DNA of 64,000 bases from an uncultured Clostridia bacterium (GCA_946407065.1 CAMJMQ010000002.1:119919-183918), one strand, 5' to 3'; counted from the first letter of the stretch, positions 1 through 8,923 are shown. The notes: generated by a model from the letters alone, not told the origin. Translations and numbers: made by a program.

Positions 1-1
1 T

Positions 2-709
2 AACCCCGACGCTGAGGCTCACGGTATCTCCATGAAGACCACCGCTTCTGCCGGTCTCGTTATCCGTACCGACACAGATACTACTTGGTCTCACAGCGCT
101 ACACTGAACAAAAACGGTACCACCTTCAATCTGGATCCCGCTTCGATGACCCAGACTGCCCCCTTTACCTTCTGGAACGTTATCGCTGATAACTCCAGCC
201 AGTATGGCGCAAAGGACGGTGAGGACATGACTCAGCTGTCTGCCGGTCGTGAGACTAGCAACAAAGTATACAAAGAGAACATTTACTGCAGACTTTCCGA
301 TGGTTCCGACATGACTGCTAACGCTTCCAAGATCGTTAAGATCACAGGCGTTTCCATCACTCCGAACGCTGAGGCTACCATGCAGGGCTGCATCCGTGTC
401 GCGATCGCTCAGGGCACTACTCTGCTCGGCACTTACGCAATTACCAGCGATGCTGCTCCGCACGGCACACTGACCGGAGAAACTCCGTCTACCGGTACTC
501 TTACTCTGACCGAAGTCGGTACTAACCTCGATGTTAATACCGGTCTGACCGGTTTGAGCAACACCGACGACATGAGCAAGTACATCACCGTTTATGTATA
601 CCTCGACGGTCAGGACGGCAACTGCGCCTCCGATAAGGTTGGTAGCAAGAACGCTGCTGAGATCATCTCCAGCATTCAGGTCAACCTCACTCTGGCTAAC
701 GCATCTTAA
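2..709 (+). CDS. TasA-like secreted fibre subunit, 5'-truncated by window edge
   Basis: The reading frame is open through the left edge, so the true start and signal segment lie outside the window. At least 235 residues are visible. The segment around residues 10-22, SMKTTASAGLVIRTDTD, resembles the first beta strand of TasA/camelysin-type proteins, where a short sequence after the signal peptide leads into xASxGLxI. The C-terminus has VYVYLDGQDGNC followed by IQVNLTL. This matches the W-x-E-G-x-D-x-x-C then beta-strand ending seen in four other proteins of the locus. The protein is rich in Thr, Ser and Gly with few charges, as in extracellular beta-sandwich fibre proteins. It precedes a SipW-type signal peptidase, which is the expected processing partner. 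Function as a fibre or matrix subunit is inferred from family resemblance and context. Confidence 0.7.
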   Translation, partial: NPDAEAHGISMKTTASAGLVIRTDTDTTWSHSATLNKNGTTFNLDPASMTQTAPFTFWNVIADNSSQYGAKDGEDMTQLSAGRETSNKVYKENIYCRLSDGSDMTANASKIVKITGVSITPNAEATMQGCIRVAIAQGTTLLGTYAITSDAAPHGTLTGETPSTGTLTLTEVGTNLDVNTGLTGLSNTDDMSKYITVYVYLDGQDGNCASDKVGSKNAAEIISSIQVNLTLANAS

Positions 710-806
710 TCGGCGCGCGAGTTTAGAGCATAGGTTTATAAGATAGCTGTTCTCTGCTTGATGCAGATCAAGTATTAGAGGTTTCTCTTTTAAATAAATA
801 ATTCGG

Positions 807-837
807 CGGCGCGGGTGGCAAACACACGCCCGCGCCG
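807..837 (+). terminator. GC-rich hairpin after the TasA-like gene
   Basis: A 10-pair stem (CGGCGCGGGT against GCCCGCGCCG, one G-U pair) with an 11-base loop lies about 100 bases after the stop codon. No U tract follows, so it may be a processing or stability hairpin rather than a true intrinsic terminator. Confidence 0.4.
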
Positions 838-888
838 CGTAAGACCTTACCCGCGAGGGTACCGCTCGTTGAGGATTATTTATCATAA

Positions 889-1030
889 GCCTCCCTTTCC
901 CAAGGGAGGTGGCGCAAAGCGCCGGAGGGTTGATAGTTGACCGATTTCTGTCAGCGACCCTCAGTCAGCTTGCGCTGACAGCTCCCTTAGAAAAGGGAGC
1001 CGAGCCTCCTCCGGATTGACAAGGAGGCGG
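889..1030. repeat. Family A palindromic repeats, two facing copies
   Basis: Two copies of the CTCCCTTT...AAGGGAG palindrome in opposite orientation, separated by a GACCCTCAGTCAGCTTGCGCTGACAG-like hairpin sequence. The same family recurs in many gaps of the window. The rest of the 710-1330 gap holds the hairpin above, short AAAATGG-type near-repeats (1038-1075), a D/E-like GTAGGGGCGG sequence (about 1190-1232) and two palindromes listed next. No gene was recognised in it. Confidence 0.75.
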
Positions 1031-1156
1031 GGAATTCAAATGGAAAATGTAAAATGGAAAGTGTAAAATTATTTTTCATTTTCAACTATCAATTGTCAAT
1101 TGTCAATTCCCTTAGTAGTCAGTCTAAATCTGTCTCTCGCTCCTATGGAGCAGAGA

Positions 1157-1263
1157 TCAAAACGTTTTGAACTATGCGAAATGGAGTGTAGGGGCGGAAC
1201 GGCAGTTTCGCCCATCACGCCCCTATTATTCCGTTCTCATTTATCCGGTCAAAGTAACTTTGA
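1157..1263 (+). promoter_or_regulatory. Paired TCAAA...TTTGA palindromes upstream of sipW
   Basis: A perfect 14-base palindrome TCAAAACGTTTTGA (1157-1170) and an inverted repeat TCAAAGTAACTTTGA (1249-1263) share the half-site TCAAA/TTTGA with spacers of 4 and 5 bases. They lie 70-175 bases before the signal peptidase start, where a promoter is expected. A TATGAT-like -10 (1269-1274) and a TTATATATA stretch (1284-1291) are close by. An operator role is inference. Confidence 0.35.
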
Positions 1264-1330
1264 TCTGTGTATGATAACAACCATTATATATAGAGATTAA
1301 AGCTATGATTATAGATATGGAGAAATAACT

Positions 1331-2278
1331 ATGAAAGAAAATGAAACAAAAACGCAGGATAAACTGCCCTCAAAGGGTGCTCGTGTCGTAAAAGCAGTAT
1401 TGAATACGATCATCAATATCCTGATCGTGCTCGTACTGATCACCTCGATATTGATCGCTGTTTTATCCCTTACCTCAAAGGCGAACAACGGCGTAGCCAC
1501 TATCTTTGGATACTCTTTCCATACGATACAAACCCCTTCTATGGAGGGCGGTAATCCGAATTATCCCGGCGGTGACTATAAGGTCGGCGACCTGGTCATC
1601 GGCAAAGAAAAGGGCGCTTCCGATCGCGAATACGTCAAGGGCGATATCATCTCCTACCGTACAGAAGACGATGAAGGCAAAACCGTGCTGATATGCCATA
1701 GAATAGTCGATGTTTCCGAAGACGGCAACGCTAAGAGGTATCAGACGAAGGGTGATGCGAATGAGATAGCCGATCAGGGTACTCCCGAGGATTATATTCA
1801 TAACTATGATATCACCTCCTTGTGCTATGACGCCGATTATCACGGCGCTGTATTAAAGGGATGGGGAAAGCCGCTCGACTTCATCCGTCAGCCCACCGGT
1901 TTCTTCTTCGCGGTACTGCTCCCGATGATCATATTCTTCTTGTACGAGATCATCCGTGTTGTTTTGAACGCGATGAACTATAAGAAGTCAAAAGAAGAAG
2001 AAAGCAAAGAAAATGCTGAGAAAGAAAAGGATGAGGCTGTCAAGGCAGCTGTCGCAGCCGCTCTCGCTGCTAACGGAACCACCGTCAGCGCAGATTCTGC
2101 CGCTGTTAAAACGGACGAGAAGCCTGCCGAATCTTCCTCGGCTCAAATGAGCGCCGAAGAGATGGAACAGTTCAGACAGTTCCAGGAATTCCAAAAGATG
2201 CAAAAAGCACAGCAGGAAGCACAGAATCAGCCTGCACAGGAAACAAAGGCTGAAGCAGATAACACCCCTGAAGAATAA
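1331..2278 (+). CDS. sipW: SipW-type signal peptidase I with long charged tail
   Basis: A 315-residue S26-family signal peptidase of the archaeal/ER type. The nucleophile is Ser70 in QTPSMEGG. His123 in CHRIV stands where bacterial-type enzymes carry Lys. The likely acid is Asp142 in KGDANE. Transmembrane segment 1 spans about residues 23-48 and segment 2 about 189-211, the usual SipW topology. About 100 residues follow: a Lys/Glu-rich stretch, an Ala-rich part, then a Gln/Glu/Phe/Met-rich likely coiled coil (about 265-300). This tail is much longer than in Bacillus SipW and may face the cytoplasm as a docking site. SipW enzymes cleave TasA/camelysin-type precursors, and such precursors surround this gene. 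The ATG is preceded by ATGGAGAAATAACT, a good ribosome site. Confidence 0.9.
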   Translation: MKENETKTQDKLPSKGARVVKAVLNTIINILIVLVLITSILIAVLSLTSKANNGVATIFGYSFHTIQTPSMEGGNPNYPGGDYKVGDLVIGKEKGASDREYVKGDIISYRTEDDEGKTVLICHRIVDVSEDGNAKRYQTKGDANEIADQGTPEDYIHNYDITSLCYDADYHGAVLKGWGKPLDFIRQPTGFFFAVLLPMIIFFLYEIIRVVLNAMNYKKSKEEESKENAEKEKDEAVKAAVAAALAANGTTVSADSAAVKTDEKPAESSSAQMSAEEMEQFRQFQEFQKMQKAQQEAQNQPAQETKAEADNTPEE

Positions 2279-2281
2279 TGA

Positions 2282-2404
2282 GTAGGGGAGGGGCTTTGAG
2301 GAGTTGTCCAAATCTGTGATTTGGTTTACAACTCCCATGCAACAGCGCTCCAAGAGCTGACACGCGTGTCGAGCGATTGGCGAAGCGCCACTGCACTCCT
2401 CCCA
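2282..2404 (-). repeat. Family D plus C repeat
   Basis: Starts with GTAGGGGAGGGG (family D). It continues with the C hairpin: AGTTGTCCAAATC, a 3-base loop, then GATTTGGTTTACAACT at about 2298-2336. It ends with CAGCGCTCC, an ACACGCGTGT palindrome and the TGGCGAAGCGCCA sequence. Copies recur near 20990, 27960, 32760, 57020 and 60010. Confidence 0.75.
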
Positions 2405-2461
2405 AAACGAGGATTTTTAATCCCTTTGAAATGATAACCCACAGTAAAGGAGCTGTTAAAA

Positions 2462-3406
2462 TTGAGCAAGAAACCGAAAAACGTCGATGAGCCTTTCTCT
2501 CCCGAACAGCTCGAACGGTTAGAATACAAAGGTGATAAACAAGTACAACTCCAGCGCCAGAAAGAGGGTTTGTTCCAGCGCTACGGCGCAAAGCGTGACG
2601 CACAGGATATCGCAAAACAAGTCAGATGGAAACGCCGTGCCGGTATCACCCTCATTGTTTTGGTGCTTGTTTTGTTGTTGATTTGGATCATGACTTGGCT
2701 CTTGACCACCATCGGCGATCTGGTCATCACGGTCGATTCCGGTGCCGCCAAGAAAGGCATTTCGATCTCGGAGCATGAGAACGGCGATGGTTCGACCTTC
2801 AAGCTCAGCGCGAACATGGTCAACGAGGTCACCAATATTACATATGATTGGCTGCCGGCTACACTTGATTTGGAGGCGGAGGGTTCCCATAACGGCAGAA
2901 ACTATCTGGCGTATACCTTCTACCTGACCAACAATGGTAAGGAAACTCTCAATTACCAGAGTATGCTCCAGAGTGTCAAGGCGGCTAAGGACGCCGACGA
3001 GGCGTGCCGTGTGATGATCTATAAGAACGGCGAGCCTGAGGTGTTCGCGAAAGAGAATAGAGGCTTGACCTCTGCGGACGGATCCCCCGAACCGTTTGAA
3101 AAGATCTTCAAGAAAGAGATCCCCGCGAACTACACACCGCCGACAAAGGAAGAGATCGAAGCGGCGGCTCAGTTGCCGCAGAACAAAGAGCTTGTCAATC
3201 ACACCGATGAGGAGATTGTGATCCAGCCCTTTGTCGATTCCAAGACGGTGTTCAATACCGAGATCGACGGACTGGAACCCGGTCAAACCGATAAGTATAC
3301 GATCGTCATGTGGATCGAGGGCGAGGATCCCGAGTGTCTCGACGTTATCCGCGACGGCTACGTCAAGATGATGTGGTTCTTCAACATCGCGGACGAAGAA
3401 CTGTAA
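2462..3406 (+). CDS. Membrane-anchored TasA-like domain protein
   Basis: A 314-residue protein starting at TTG, chosen because AAAGGAGC lies about 10 bases upstream. Residues 1-58 are highly charged and probably cytoplasmic. One transmembrane helix follows (about 60-84, very Leu/Ile/Val-rich). The outer part has the strand pattern of TasA-like domains and ends in MWIEGEDPEC then VKMMWFFNI, matching the motif in the neighbouring large proteins. Unlike the other subunits, its helix ends in IMTWLLTTIGDLVITVDS rather than a STYAWF-type cleavage region, and its N-tail is longer. It may therefore stay anchored, for example as a fibre base or a link to the cytoplasmic ATPase. That role is inference; no exact family could be named. 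Confidence 0.65.
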   Translation: MSKKPKNVDEPFSPEQLERLEYKGDKQVQLQRQKEGLFQRYGAKRDAQDIAKQVRWKRRAGITLIVLVLVLLLIWIMTWLLTTIGDLVITVDSGAAKKGISISEHENGDGSTFKLSANMVNEVTNITYDWLPATLDLEAEGSHNGRNYLAYTFYLTNNGKETLNYQSMLQSVKAAKDADEACRVMIYKNGEPEVFAKENRGLTSADGSPEPFEKIFKKEIPANYTPPTKEEIEAAAQLPQNKELVNHTDEEIVIQPFVDSKTVFNTEIDGLEPGQTDKYTIVMWIEGEDPECLDVIRDGYVKMMWFFNIADEEL

Positions 3407-3410
3407 TCTA

Positions 3411-3459
3411 AGGCTCCCTTTGGGAAAGGGAGCTCCCGCGAAGCGGGTGAGGGATTGTA
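3411..3459. repeat. Family A palindromic repeat
   Basis: GGCTCCCTTTGGGAAAGGGAG followed by the CCCGCGAAGCGGG hairpin and GAGGGATTGTA. It sits between two genes of the locus that run in the same direction. Confidence 0.75.
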
Positions 3460-3516
3460 TAAATTGTTTAAGCAAAAGCGAGTTACATTATTATAAAGCA
3501 GCAAGGAGTAGAACAT

Positions 3517-5052
3517 ATGGATACTATCTTTAAATTCTTATTTGAGTTCCTAAAGCAGTTCTTCGGTTCGATTTTCAAGGGAATCGTCCAAATACTGCAG
3601 GCTTTCAACTTCAAAGCCTACTATGATATTATTCAGAATTTCACGGGACAGGGCGAGCTTGGTAAGGGCGTCGCTTGGGTCATCGCGATCGTCGCAATGC
3701 TCCTTCTTGCCGCTGTGCTCGGTCTGATCATCTTCTTCATCGTGAAGGGCATCATGAAATTCACAAAGTTCAAGAAGAAGGCGAAGGACACCAACGATCT
3801 TGTCAACGAGGTCAACGCGCTGAACAAAGAGGTCATGCGCCTCAACCTCGAGAAGGATAAGATCCTCTCCATGAAGGTTTCTCAGATCGGTCTGAACCCG
3901 AACGAGATCTCCGAGCTGACCGGCGAAGAGCTGGAAGCCCTCAACAAGGAAGAAGAGGAAGAAGAGGTTTCCACCGGCCGTTTCAACAAGCTCATCACCA
4001 TCGACGAAGAGTGGGCGGATTATCAGCCCGAGCCGTACGACTGGGATGTTACTCTCCCCGAGTTCGTTACCAACTTCCGCAATTTTGCTTGCTCCAGAAT
4101 GCATTATTGGTATGAGATCAAGCTGCTCCGCTGCTTTGTAGCAGGCTTTGCCTCGGGTCGTTTGACGATCCTGCAAGGTATCTCCGGTACCGGTAAAACT
4201 TCACTGCCTTACGCATTCGGTAAATACGTTTGCAACCCCGCCGTTATCGCCTCGGTACAGCCTTCGTGGCGTGACCGTACCGAGCTGTTCGGTTACTACA
4301 ACGAGTTCACCAAGAGATATAATGAGACTGAGTTGCTTCGTGCGCTGTACGAAGCATCCTATAATGAAAACGTCTATGTCGTCATCCTCGATGAGATGAA
4401 CATCGCCCGTGTTGAGTATTACTTCGCTGAGATGCTGTCCATCCTCGAAATGCCGGCGCATGATGAGTGGATCGTCGAGATCGTCGCGGCTCCTTGGCCG
4501 GATGATCCGAAGCATCTGGATCACGGTAAGCTGACCATCCCCGACAACATCTGGTACGTCGGTACCGCGAACAACGATGACTCCACCTTCGCTATCACCG
4601 ATAAGGTATATGACCGTGCGATGCCTATCGACATCAACACCAAGGGTAAGCCCTTCGACGCGCCCGATACACCGCCGTGTCATATCAACTATAAGCACTT
4701 CACCAAGCTGCTGGAGGACGCCGTTAAGGCGAATCCCATCAGCGAGGAGAATTTGAAGAAGATCGAGATCCTCGACGATTACGTCATCGAGCATTTCCGC
4801 GTCGCTTTCGGTAACCGTGTTATGAAGCAGATCAACTCCTTCGTACCCGCGTTCGTCGGCTGCGGCGGTACCGAAGTCGACGGTATCGACTATGCGCTGT
4901 GCAAGAAGGTATTCCGTAAGTTCGAGGCACTGAACATTTCTTACATCCGTGACGAGATCGACGGTCTTGTCCAGCAACTTGATCAGCTCTTCGGACGTGA
5001 GAACATGAACGAGTGTAAAGAGTATGTCCGCATGCTCCAGAAGATGACCTGA
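3517..5052 (+). CDS. Membrane-anchored McrB-type AAA+ ATPase
   Basis: A 511-residue protein. The N-terminus has an amphipathic stretch (1-30) and a transmembrane helix (about 52-76), then a Lys-rich stop, a short coiled coil (about 90-120) and an acidic Glu run (144-150). The C-terminal half is an AAA+ domain: Walker A GISGTGKTS (221-229), SVQPSWRDRTELFGYYNEF (about 246-264), Walker B VVILDEMNIARVEYYFAEML (about 288-307), and a sensor-like GTANNDDSTFAITDKVYDRA. The DEMN Walker B and GTxN...D...DRA pattern is that of the McrB branch (McrBC restriction and relatives). No DNA-recognition domain is visible; the front of the protein is membrane and coil instead. It stands 136 bases before the DUF2357-like gene, the usual partner of such ATPases. 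Whether ATP or GTP is used cannot be told. Confidence 0.8.
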   Translation: MDTIFKFLFEFLKQFFGSIFKGIVQILQAFNFKAYYDIIQNFTGQGELGKGVAWVIAIVAMLLLAAVLGLIIFFIVKGIMKFTKFKKKAKDTNDLVNEVNALNKEVMRLNLEKDKILSMKVSQIGLNPNEISELTGEELEALNKEEEEEEVSTGRFNKLITIDEEWADYQPEPYDWDVTLPEFVTNFRNFACSRMHYWYEIKLLRCFVAGFASGRLTILQGISGTGKTSLPYAFGKYVCNPAVIASVQPSWRDRTELFGYYNEFTKRYNETELLRALYEASYNENVYVVILDEMNIARVEYYFAEMLSILEMPAHDEWIVEIVAAPWPDDPKHLDHGKLTIPDNIWYVGTANNDDSTFAITDKVYDRAMPIDINTKGKPFDAPDTPPCHINYKHFTKLLEDAVKANPISEENLKKIEILDDYVIEHFRVAFGNRVMKQINSFVPAFVGCGGTEVDGIDYALCKKVFRKFEALNISYIRDEIDGLVQQLDQLFGRENMNECKEYVRMLQKMT

Positions 5053-5062
5053 TAATAAAATA

Positions 5063-5115
5063 AGGCTCCCTTTGGTAAAGGGAGCTGTCACCGAATGGTG
5101 ACTGAGGGATTGTAC
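5063..5115. repeat. Family A palindromic repeat
   Basis: GGCTCCCTTTGGTAAAGGGAG, then a GTCACCGAATGGTGAC hairpin and TGAGGGATTGT. A separate 17-base palindrome GTGTGAC-ATA-GTCACAC follows at 5126-5142, about 46 bases before the next start codon, and could be an operator. Confidence 0.75.
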
Positions 5116-5187
5116 AAATGAACGAGTGTGACATAGTCACACAAGATACAATATCTAATCCGACCCTGACATAAAGGAGTGAGTCCC

Positions 5188-7605
5188 ATGATTGATTATA
5201 GCCGATACTATCGAGCATTTGCCGAGATGAAGGAAACGCTTGACGGCGACTACGCGCGTGAATATCTGGTATCTGCTATGGCGGACGCCGATAAAGGCAG
5301 TGACGAACTCTCCGGTAACGCGTACAACCGTGTTATCGACATGGAATGGGTCGAGATGATCGAGGGAAAGCTGCCCTATATCGAGAAAGCGATCGATGAA
5401 CAGCGTAAATTCATCGAGGAGTATAAGGAAGTTGACCGTATCGATAAGGTCAAGCAGGTCGGTAAGGATGCGGTTCAGCACCTGACCCAGCATGCTAACC
5501 TGATCATGGCGATCGAGGATGACGGCAGCGTTATCCCCGAGAGATTGCTGAACACACACCGTGAGGACAGCTTTGCAACCTACGAAAACCGCTTCCTCCA
5601 TACGCTGATCCATAACTGTATCATGTTCGTTGAAGCTCGTTTCCGTGCGCTTCAGGACGCTCCCAACGATTCGTCCAGTAAGATGAACATGGAGCGTGAG
5701 ATTAGGATCGGTCATGAAAAATTCGGTTTCAGCCTTGAGCACCATGCCGAAAAGCACGAGCGCGACAAGGTCGACAGAGATGAAGATCTCTCCAGCCTGA
5801 CCGACTACGAGCGTATCGAGCGTATCCGCATGACGCTGGATGATTTCTGTAACACCGATTTGATCAAGTCGCTCAACGGTTGTATCAAGGTCAAGTCCCC
5901 AATCAATAAAACCAACTGCATCAAGCAGGATCCCGCGTTCAAGCAGTGTTATGACCTCTGGGTATTCATAGAGGCGTACCGCAAGACCGGTTATGTATTA
6001 GAGAAAAACGTCTTTGAAGGCCAGATGCCCGAGGACGTTCAGAAAGATATCTACGACGTAATGGCATTCCAGCATTTCGTCGCTACCATGAGCACGAACT
6101 CGGCGCTGCGTGAAAAGCTGAAAGCCGAGTATATCGCAGAAAATGAGCGCCGTGCCGCCGAGGCCAACAGGCCAGAGGAGGAGATGGAGCGCTACATCGA
6201 GGATCGGATCTACGAAGTACGCCGTGAGGAAATGGCACTTCGTCTGAAAGAGGTTCGCGAGCGTGAGGTTACGATCTCCAAGCTGACCGCCGAGCTCGAA
6301 CAGGCTAAAGAGCAGATCCGTGTCCGTGATATCAAGATCAAGGAACTCGAATCTGTTATCGCCGCGTTGAAGAAAGAGCTGGAAAACACCCGCGAAGAGC
6401 TCCGTCAGGCGCAGGTTCGCATCATGGATCTCGAAAAAGAGGTCGAACAGCTCAAGGCACATATCGCAGAGCTTGAGGCGAAGATCGCGGAACTCGAAGC
6501 AACCATCCGCGAGCTCGAGGCGCAGATCGCGGCACATCTTGCGACGATCGCCGCTTTAGAGGGCACGATCGCCGAGCTGCAAGAGAAGATCGATCAGCTG
6601 AACGCCGAGATCGACGGACTCAAGGCTCAAATTGAAGAACTCAACGGTGTGATCGCCGAACAGAAGCAGACCATCGCAGAGCGTGACGCGACCATCACAG
6701 AGCAGCAGGGTGAGATCGGCAAGCTGAATACACAGGTCGGCACGCTGACCAATACAATCGGCAATCTGAGCGCGGAGAATTCCGACCTCAAGATGACCAT
6801 TGATGATAACAACCGCAAGATCGCTGAGCAGGCGAGCGAGTTGGTATCCAAAACAACATCCCTTGCGGATGCGAACGCCGCCAATGAGAAGTTGACAGGC
6901 AAGTACAACAGCCTCAAGAATGATTATGACGCGGCGGTAGAAAAATATTCCAATTATCAGCGCGAGATGGATGATCTGAACCGCGTGATCGATGAAGGAA
7001 ACGATGAGCGTAAAGAACTCGAGCATCAGATCCGCGTGCATCTCAATACGATCTCCGCAAAGAATGCGATCATCGCGACGCTGAATGACGAAAAATCCGC
7101 TTTGAGCGAGCGTATCGGCGGCGTTGACGCGGTCGAACAGCAGGCGAAGCGCGATATCATGGCGGCGCGCGAACAGGTTTCCGAGATCGAGACCAAGAAT
7201 GTCGCTCTGAACAATTCACTGCGTACCCAGATCGCAGCGATGAAATTCCGCGACGATCAGATCGCGGAGCTGCAGGCACAGCTTGAAACTGCCGAGCTGA
7301 CCAAGCAGGCTGAGATCAAGGCAATCCGTGAAAAGTACGAAAAGCAGATCGCAGACATCCAGTCACAGTACGAGGTCAAGATCGATACACTCGAGAACGA
7401 AAAGGTCGCCGCGTGCACCTTCTCCGATGATCAGAAGTACACCATCCGCCTTAACGCTGAGAAGAAAGCGATCCAGAAGGATTATGACGTCAAGCTCGCC
7501 GACGCTACCAAAAAGGCAAAGAAGTTTGTCAAAAAAGCGCGCGTGCTCGTCGATGACAAGCCGGAAGCGCTTCTCAATCTGCCTGAAACTAAGTATTATC
7601 AATAA
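5188..7605 (+). CDS. DUF2357-like protein with very long coiled coil
   Basis: An 805-residue protein. ATG 5188 is preferred over GTG 5179 because the AAAGGAG ribosome site overlaps the GTG. Residues about 1-330 resemble the DUF2357 region found next to McrB-like ATPases: VIDMEWVEMIEGKLPYIEKA, IPERLLNTHREDSFATYENR, FLHTLIHNC and SPINKTNCIKQDPAFKQCY. In nuclease members a PD-(D/E)xK domain follows. Here about 400 residues of heptad coiled coil follow instead, with near-repeating IAELEATIRELEAQIA units around 420-510. The tail is basic, with AEKKAIQKDYDVKLADATKK. No nuclease motif was seen. Pairing with the anchored ATPase suggests an ATP-driven or scaffold complex at the membrane. The DUF2357 call rests on recognised sequence patterns, not a profile search. 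Confidence 0.7.
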   Translation: MIDYSRYYRAFAEMKETLDGDYAREYLVSAMADADKGSDELSGNAYNRVIDMEWVEMIEGKLPYIEKAIDEQRKFIEEYKEVDRIDKVKQVGKDAVQHLTQHANLIMAIEDDGSVIPERLLNTHREDSFATYENRFLHTLIHNCIMFVEARFRALQDAPNDSSSKMNMEREIRIGHEKFGFSLEHHAEKHERDKVDRDEDLSSLTDYERIERIRMTLDDFCNTDLIKSLNGCIKVKSPINKTNCIKQDPAFKQCYDLWVFIEAYRKTGYVLEKNVFEGQMPEDVQKDIYDVMAFQHFVATMSTNSALREKLKAEYIAENERRAAEANRPEEEMERYIEDRIYEVRREEMALRLKEVREREVTISKLTAELEQAKEQIRVRDIKIKELESVIAALKKELENTREELRQAQVRIMDLEKEVEQLKAHIAELEAKIAELEATIRELEAQIAAHLATIAALEGTIAELQEKIDQLNAEIDGLKAQIEELNGVIAEQKQTIAERDATITEQQGEIGKLNTQVGTLTNTIGNLSAENSDLKMTIDDNNRKIAEQASELVSKTTSLADANAANEKLTGKYNSLKNDYDAAVEKYSNYQREMDDLNRVIDEGNDERKELEHQIRVHLNTISAKNAIIATLNDEKSALSERIGGVDAVEQQAKRDIMAAREQVSEIETKNVALNNSLRTQIAAMKFRDDQIAELQAQLETAELTKQAEIKAIREKYEKQIADIQSQYEVKIDTLENEKVAACTFSDDQKYTIRLNAEKKAIQKDYDVKLADATKKAKKFVKKARVLVDDKPEALLNLPETKYYQ

Positions 7606-7650
7606 TCACAACGAGTGTAAGATAACGATTCTATAGAAAGGAGCGATACT

Positions 7651-8856
7651 ATGAAAACTAACCGTCATACTTTGATGGCAAAAGGCATCATGGTATTGCT
7701 CGCTTTATTGGTTCTCATTTTCATTATCACATTCGCGTGGTTCTCGCTGCCTCAGGAAGAGAATGACGCTCACGGCATCAGTGTCAAGACAAAGTCGGGC
7801 TCTGATTTTGAATATGCGATCGGTTTTCAGACCTCTCAGACCGGCGGAGAATACCTTGTTACAGATTTCACTAATCTCCAGGCGCAGGAATTGGATATTG
7901 AGAATCTTCATGTTCCCGGAAAATATGTTCAAGATGAATCCGGTAATAGCACAGATACTCTTCGCAGTTACAATTTGCTCTACGATTACAATCCGATCGA
8001 TATTACCGGCGACGGCGTGACGCTGGTCCGTCCGAATATGGAATACGGTAACTGGAAGATCAACACCGGTACCGACGACTATTCTATCGCTGAGGCTAAC
8101 ACTCAGTATATCTCATTTGATATCATCGTTCGCAGCAAGAATCCCGCTACACTGTCTTTAGGTCCCAAAGCGTATGCTATCGGTGCATCTGAGCTGGATT
8201 CGAATAACGAACCTTTACCTGATGGTTCCAAGCTGACCGGTGCTAACGTCGCAAGACCGTCCGATTACGCTACCGACGCTAATTCTTTTTCTCGTGACGC
8301 GATCGTAGGCGCTGTACGAGTGGCGTTTATCGGTTTTGACGACAATGGTTCGATCACAGCCGATTCTTTGATGCAGAGCCTTCAGAATGATAAACTGGCG
8401 ACTCAGCCCTCTTTGCTATGGGTGCCCCGTCCGGATCTTTACCTGAATAATAATGGTCATGATCAGGACGTTTCCGGTTGGACTCTGGATACCGATGTAG
8501 CGGATACCGATGAATTCAACCTACAGAGTGCCGCGTTGAACGATGCACATTATACGACTTATCGTCATCAGCAGTATAATATTTTCAATAACAATAGCCA
8601 TACTGTCGGTACTAACAACAATTCGTATGTACACGTTTCCTCTGAAGGTGATGACGGCTGCTATCGTTTCAACGATTCGGCCGCGCTGACCAACCTCGCT
8701 TATTCTAAGACGGTACATGAGAATAATCAGGACGTTACATATTATTACGGTAAGATCCGTGTACGCATTTGGGTAGAAGGTACCGATTCTGAATCCCGCC
8801 GCGCACTTTCCGGAGGTAAATTCCGTTTTAACTTTGATTTAACAACTAACGTGTAA
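7651..8856 (+). CDS. SipW-dependent TasA-like surface protein
   Basis: A 401-residue protein with AAGGAG 8 bases before the ATG. A short basic N-tail precedes one hydrophobic helix (about 11-30) ending in ITFAWFSLPQEENDAHGISV, the T-x-A-W-F layout of TasA/camelysin precursors cut by SipW. The mature part is Asn/Asp/Thr-rich. It has EYGNWKINTGTDDYSIAEA and a central TQYISFDIIVRSKNPATLSL, which looks like a TasA strand pair. It ends in IRVRIWVEGTDSES then KFRFNFDL, the ending shared across the locus. No catalytic motif is visible. It is a likely major or minor fibre subunit, by family resemblance. Confidence 0.75.
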   Translation: MKTNRHTLMAKGIMVLLALLVLIFIITFAWFSLPQEENDAHGISVKTKSGSDFEYAIGFQTSQTGGEYLVTDFTNLQAQELDIENLHVPGKYVQDESGNSTDTLRSYNLLYDYNPIDITGDGVTLVRPNMEYGNWKINTGTDDYSIAEANTQYISFDIIVRSKNPATLSLGPKAYAIGASELDSNNEPLPDGSKLTGANVARPSDYATDANSFSRDAIVGAVRVAFIGFDDNGSITADSLMQSLQNDKLATQPSLLWVPRPDLYLNNNGHDQDVSGWTLDTDVADTDEFNLQSAALNDAHYTTYRHQQYNIFNNNSHTVGTNNNSYVHVSSEGDDGCYRFNDSAALTNLAYSKTVHENNQDVTYYYGKIRVRIWVEGTDSESRRALSGGKFRFNFDLTTNV

Positions 8857-8923
8857 GCTTGAAGCCGCGAGAGCATATACAGCCGATCGTTTATAGATAT
8901 CCGATGTTTTTGGAGCAGATATT

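Noticed and set aside
5998..7041. Long minus-strand open frames inside the coiled-coil gene
   Set aside because: They mirror the heptad codons of the plus-strand gene and lack ribosome sites and recognisable protein patterns.
3517..7605. Ordinary McrBC restriction system
   Set aside because: No nuclease motif, no DNA-recognition domain, a membrane anchor on the ATPase, and a surface-protein neighbourhood argue against it.
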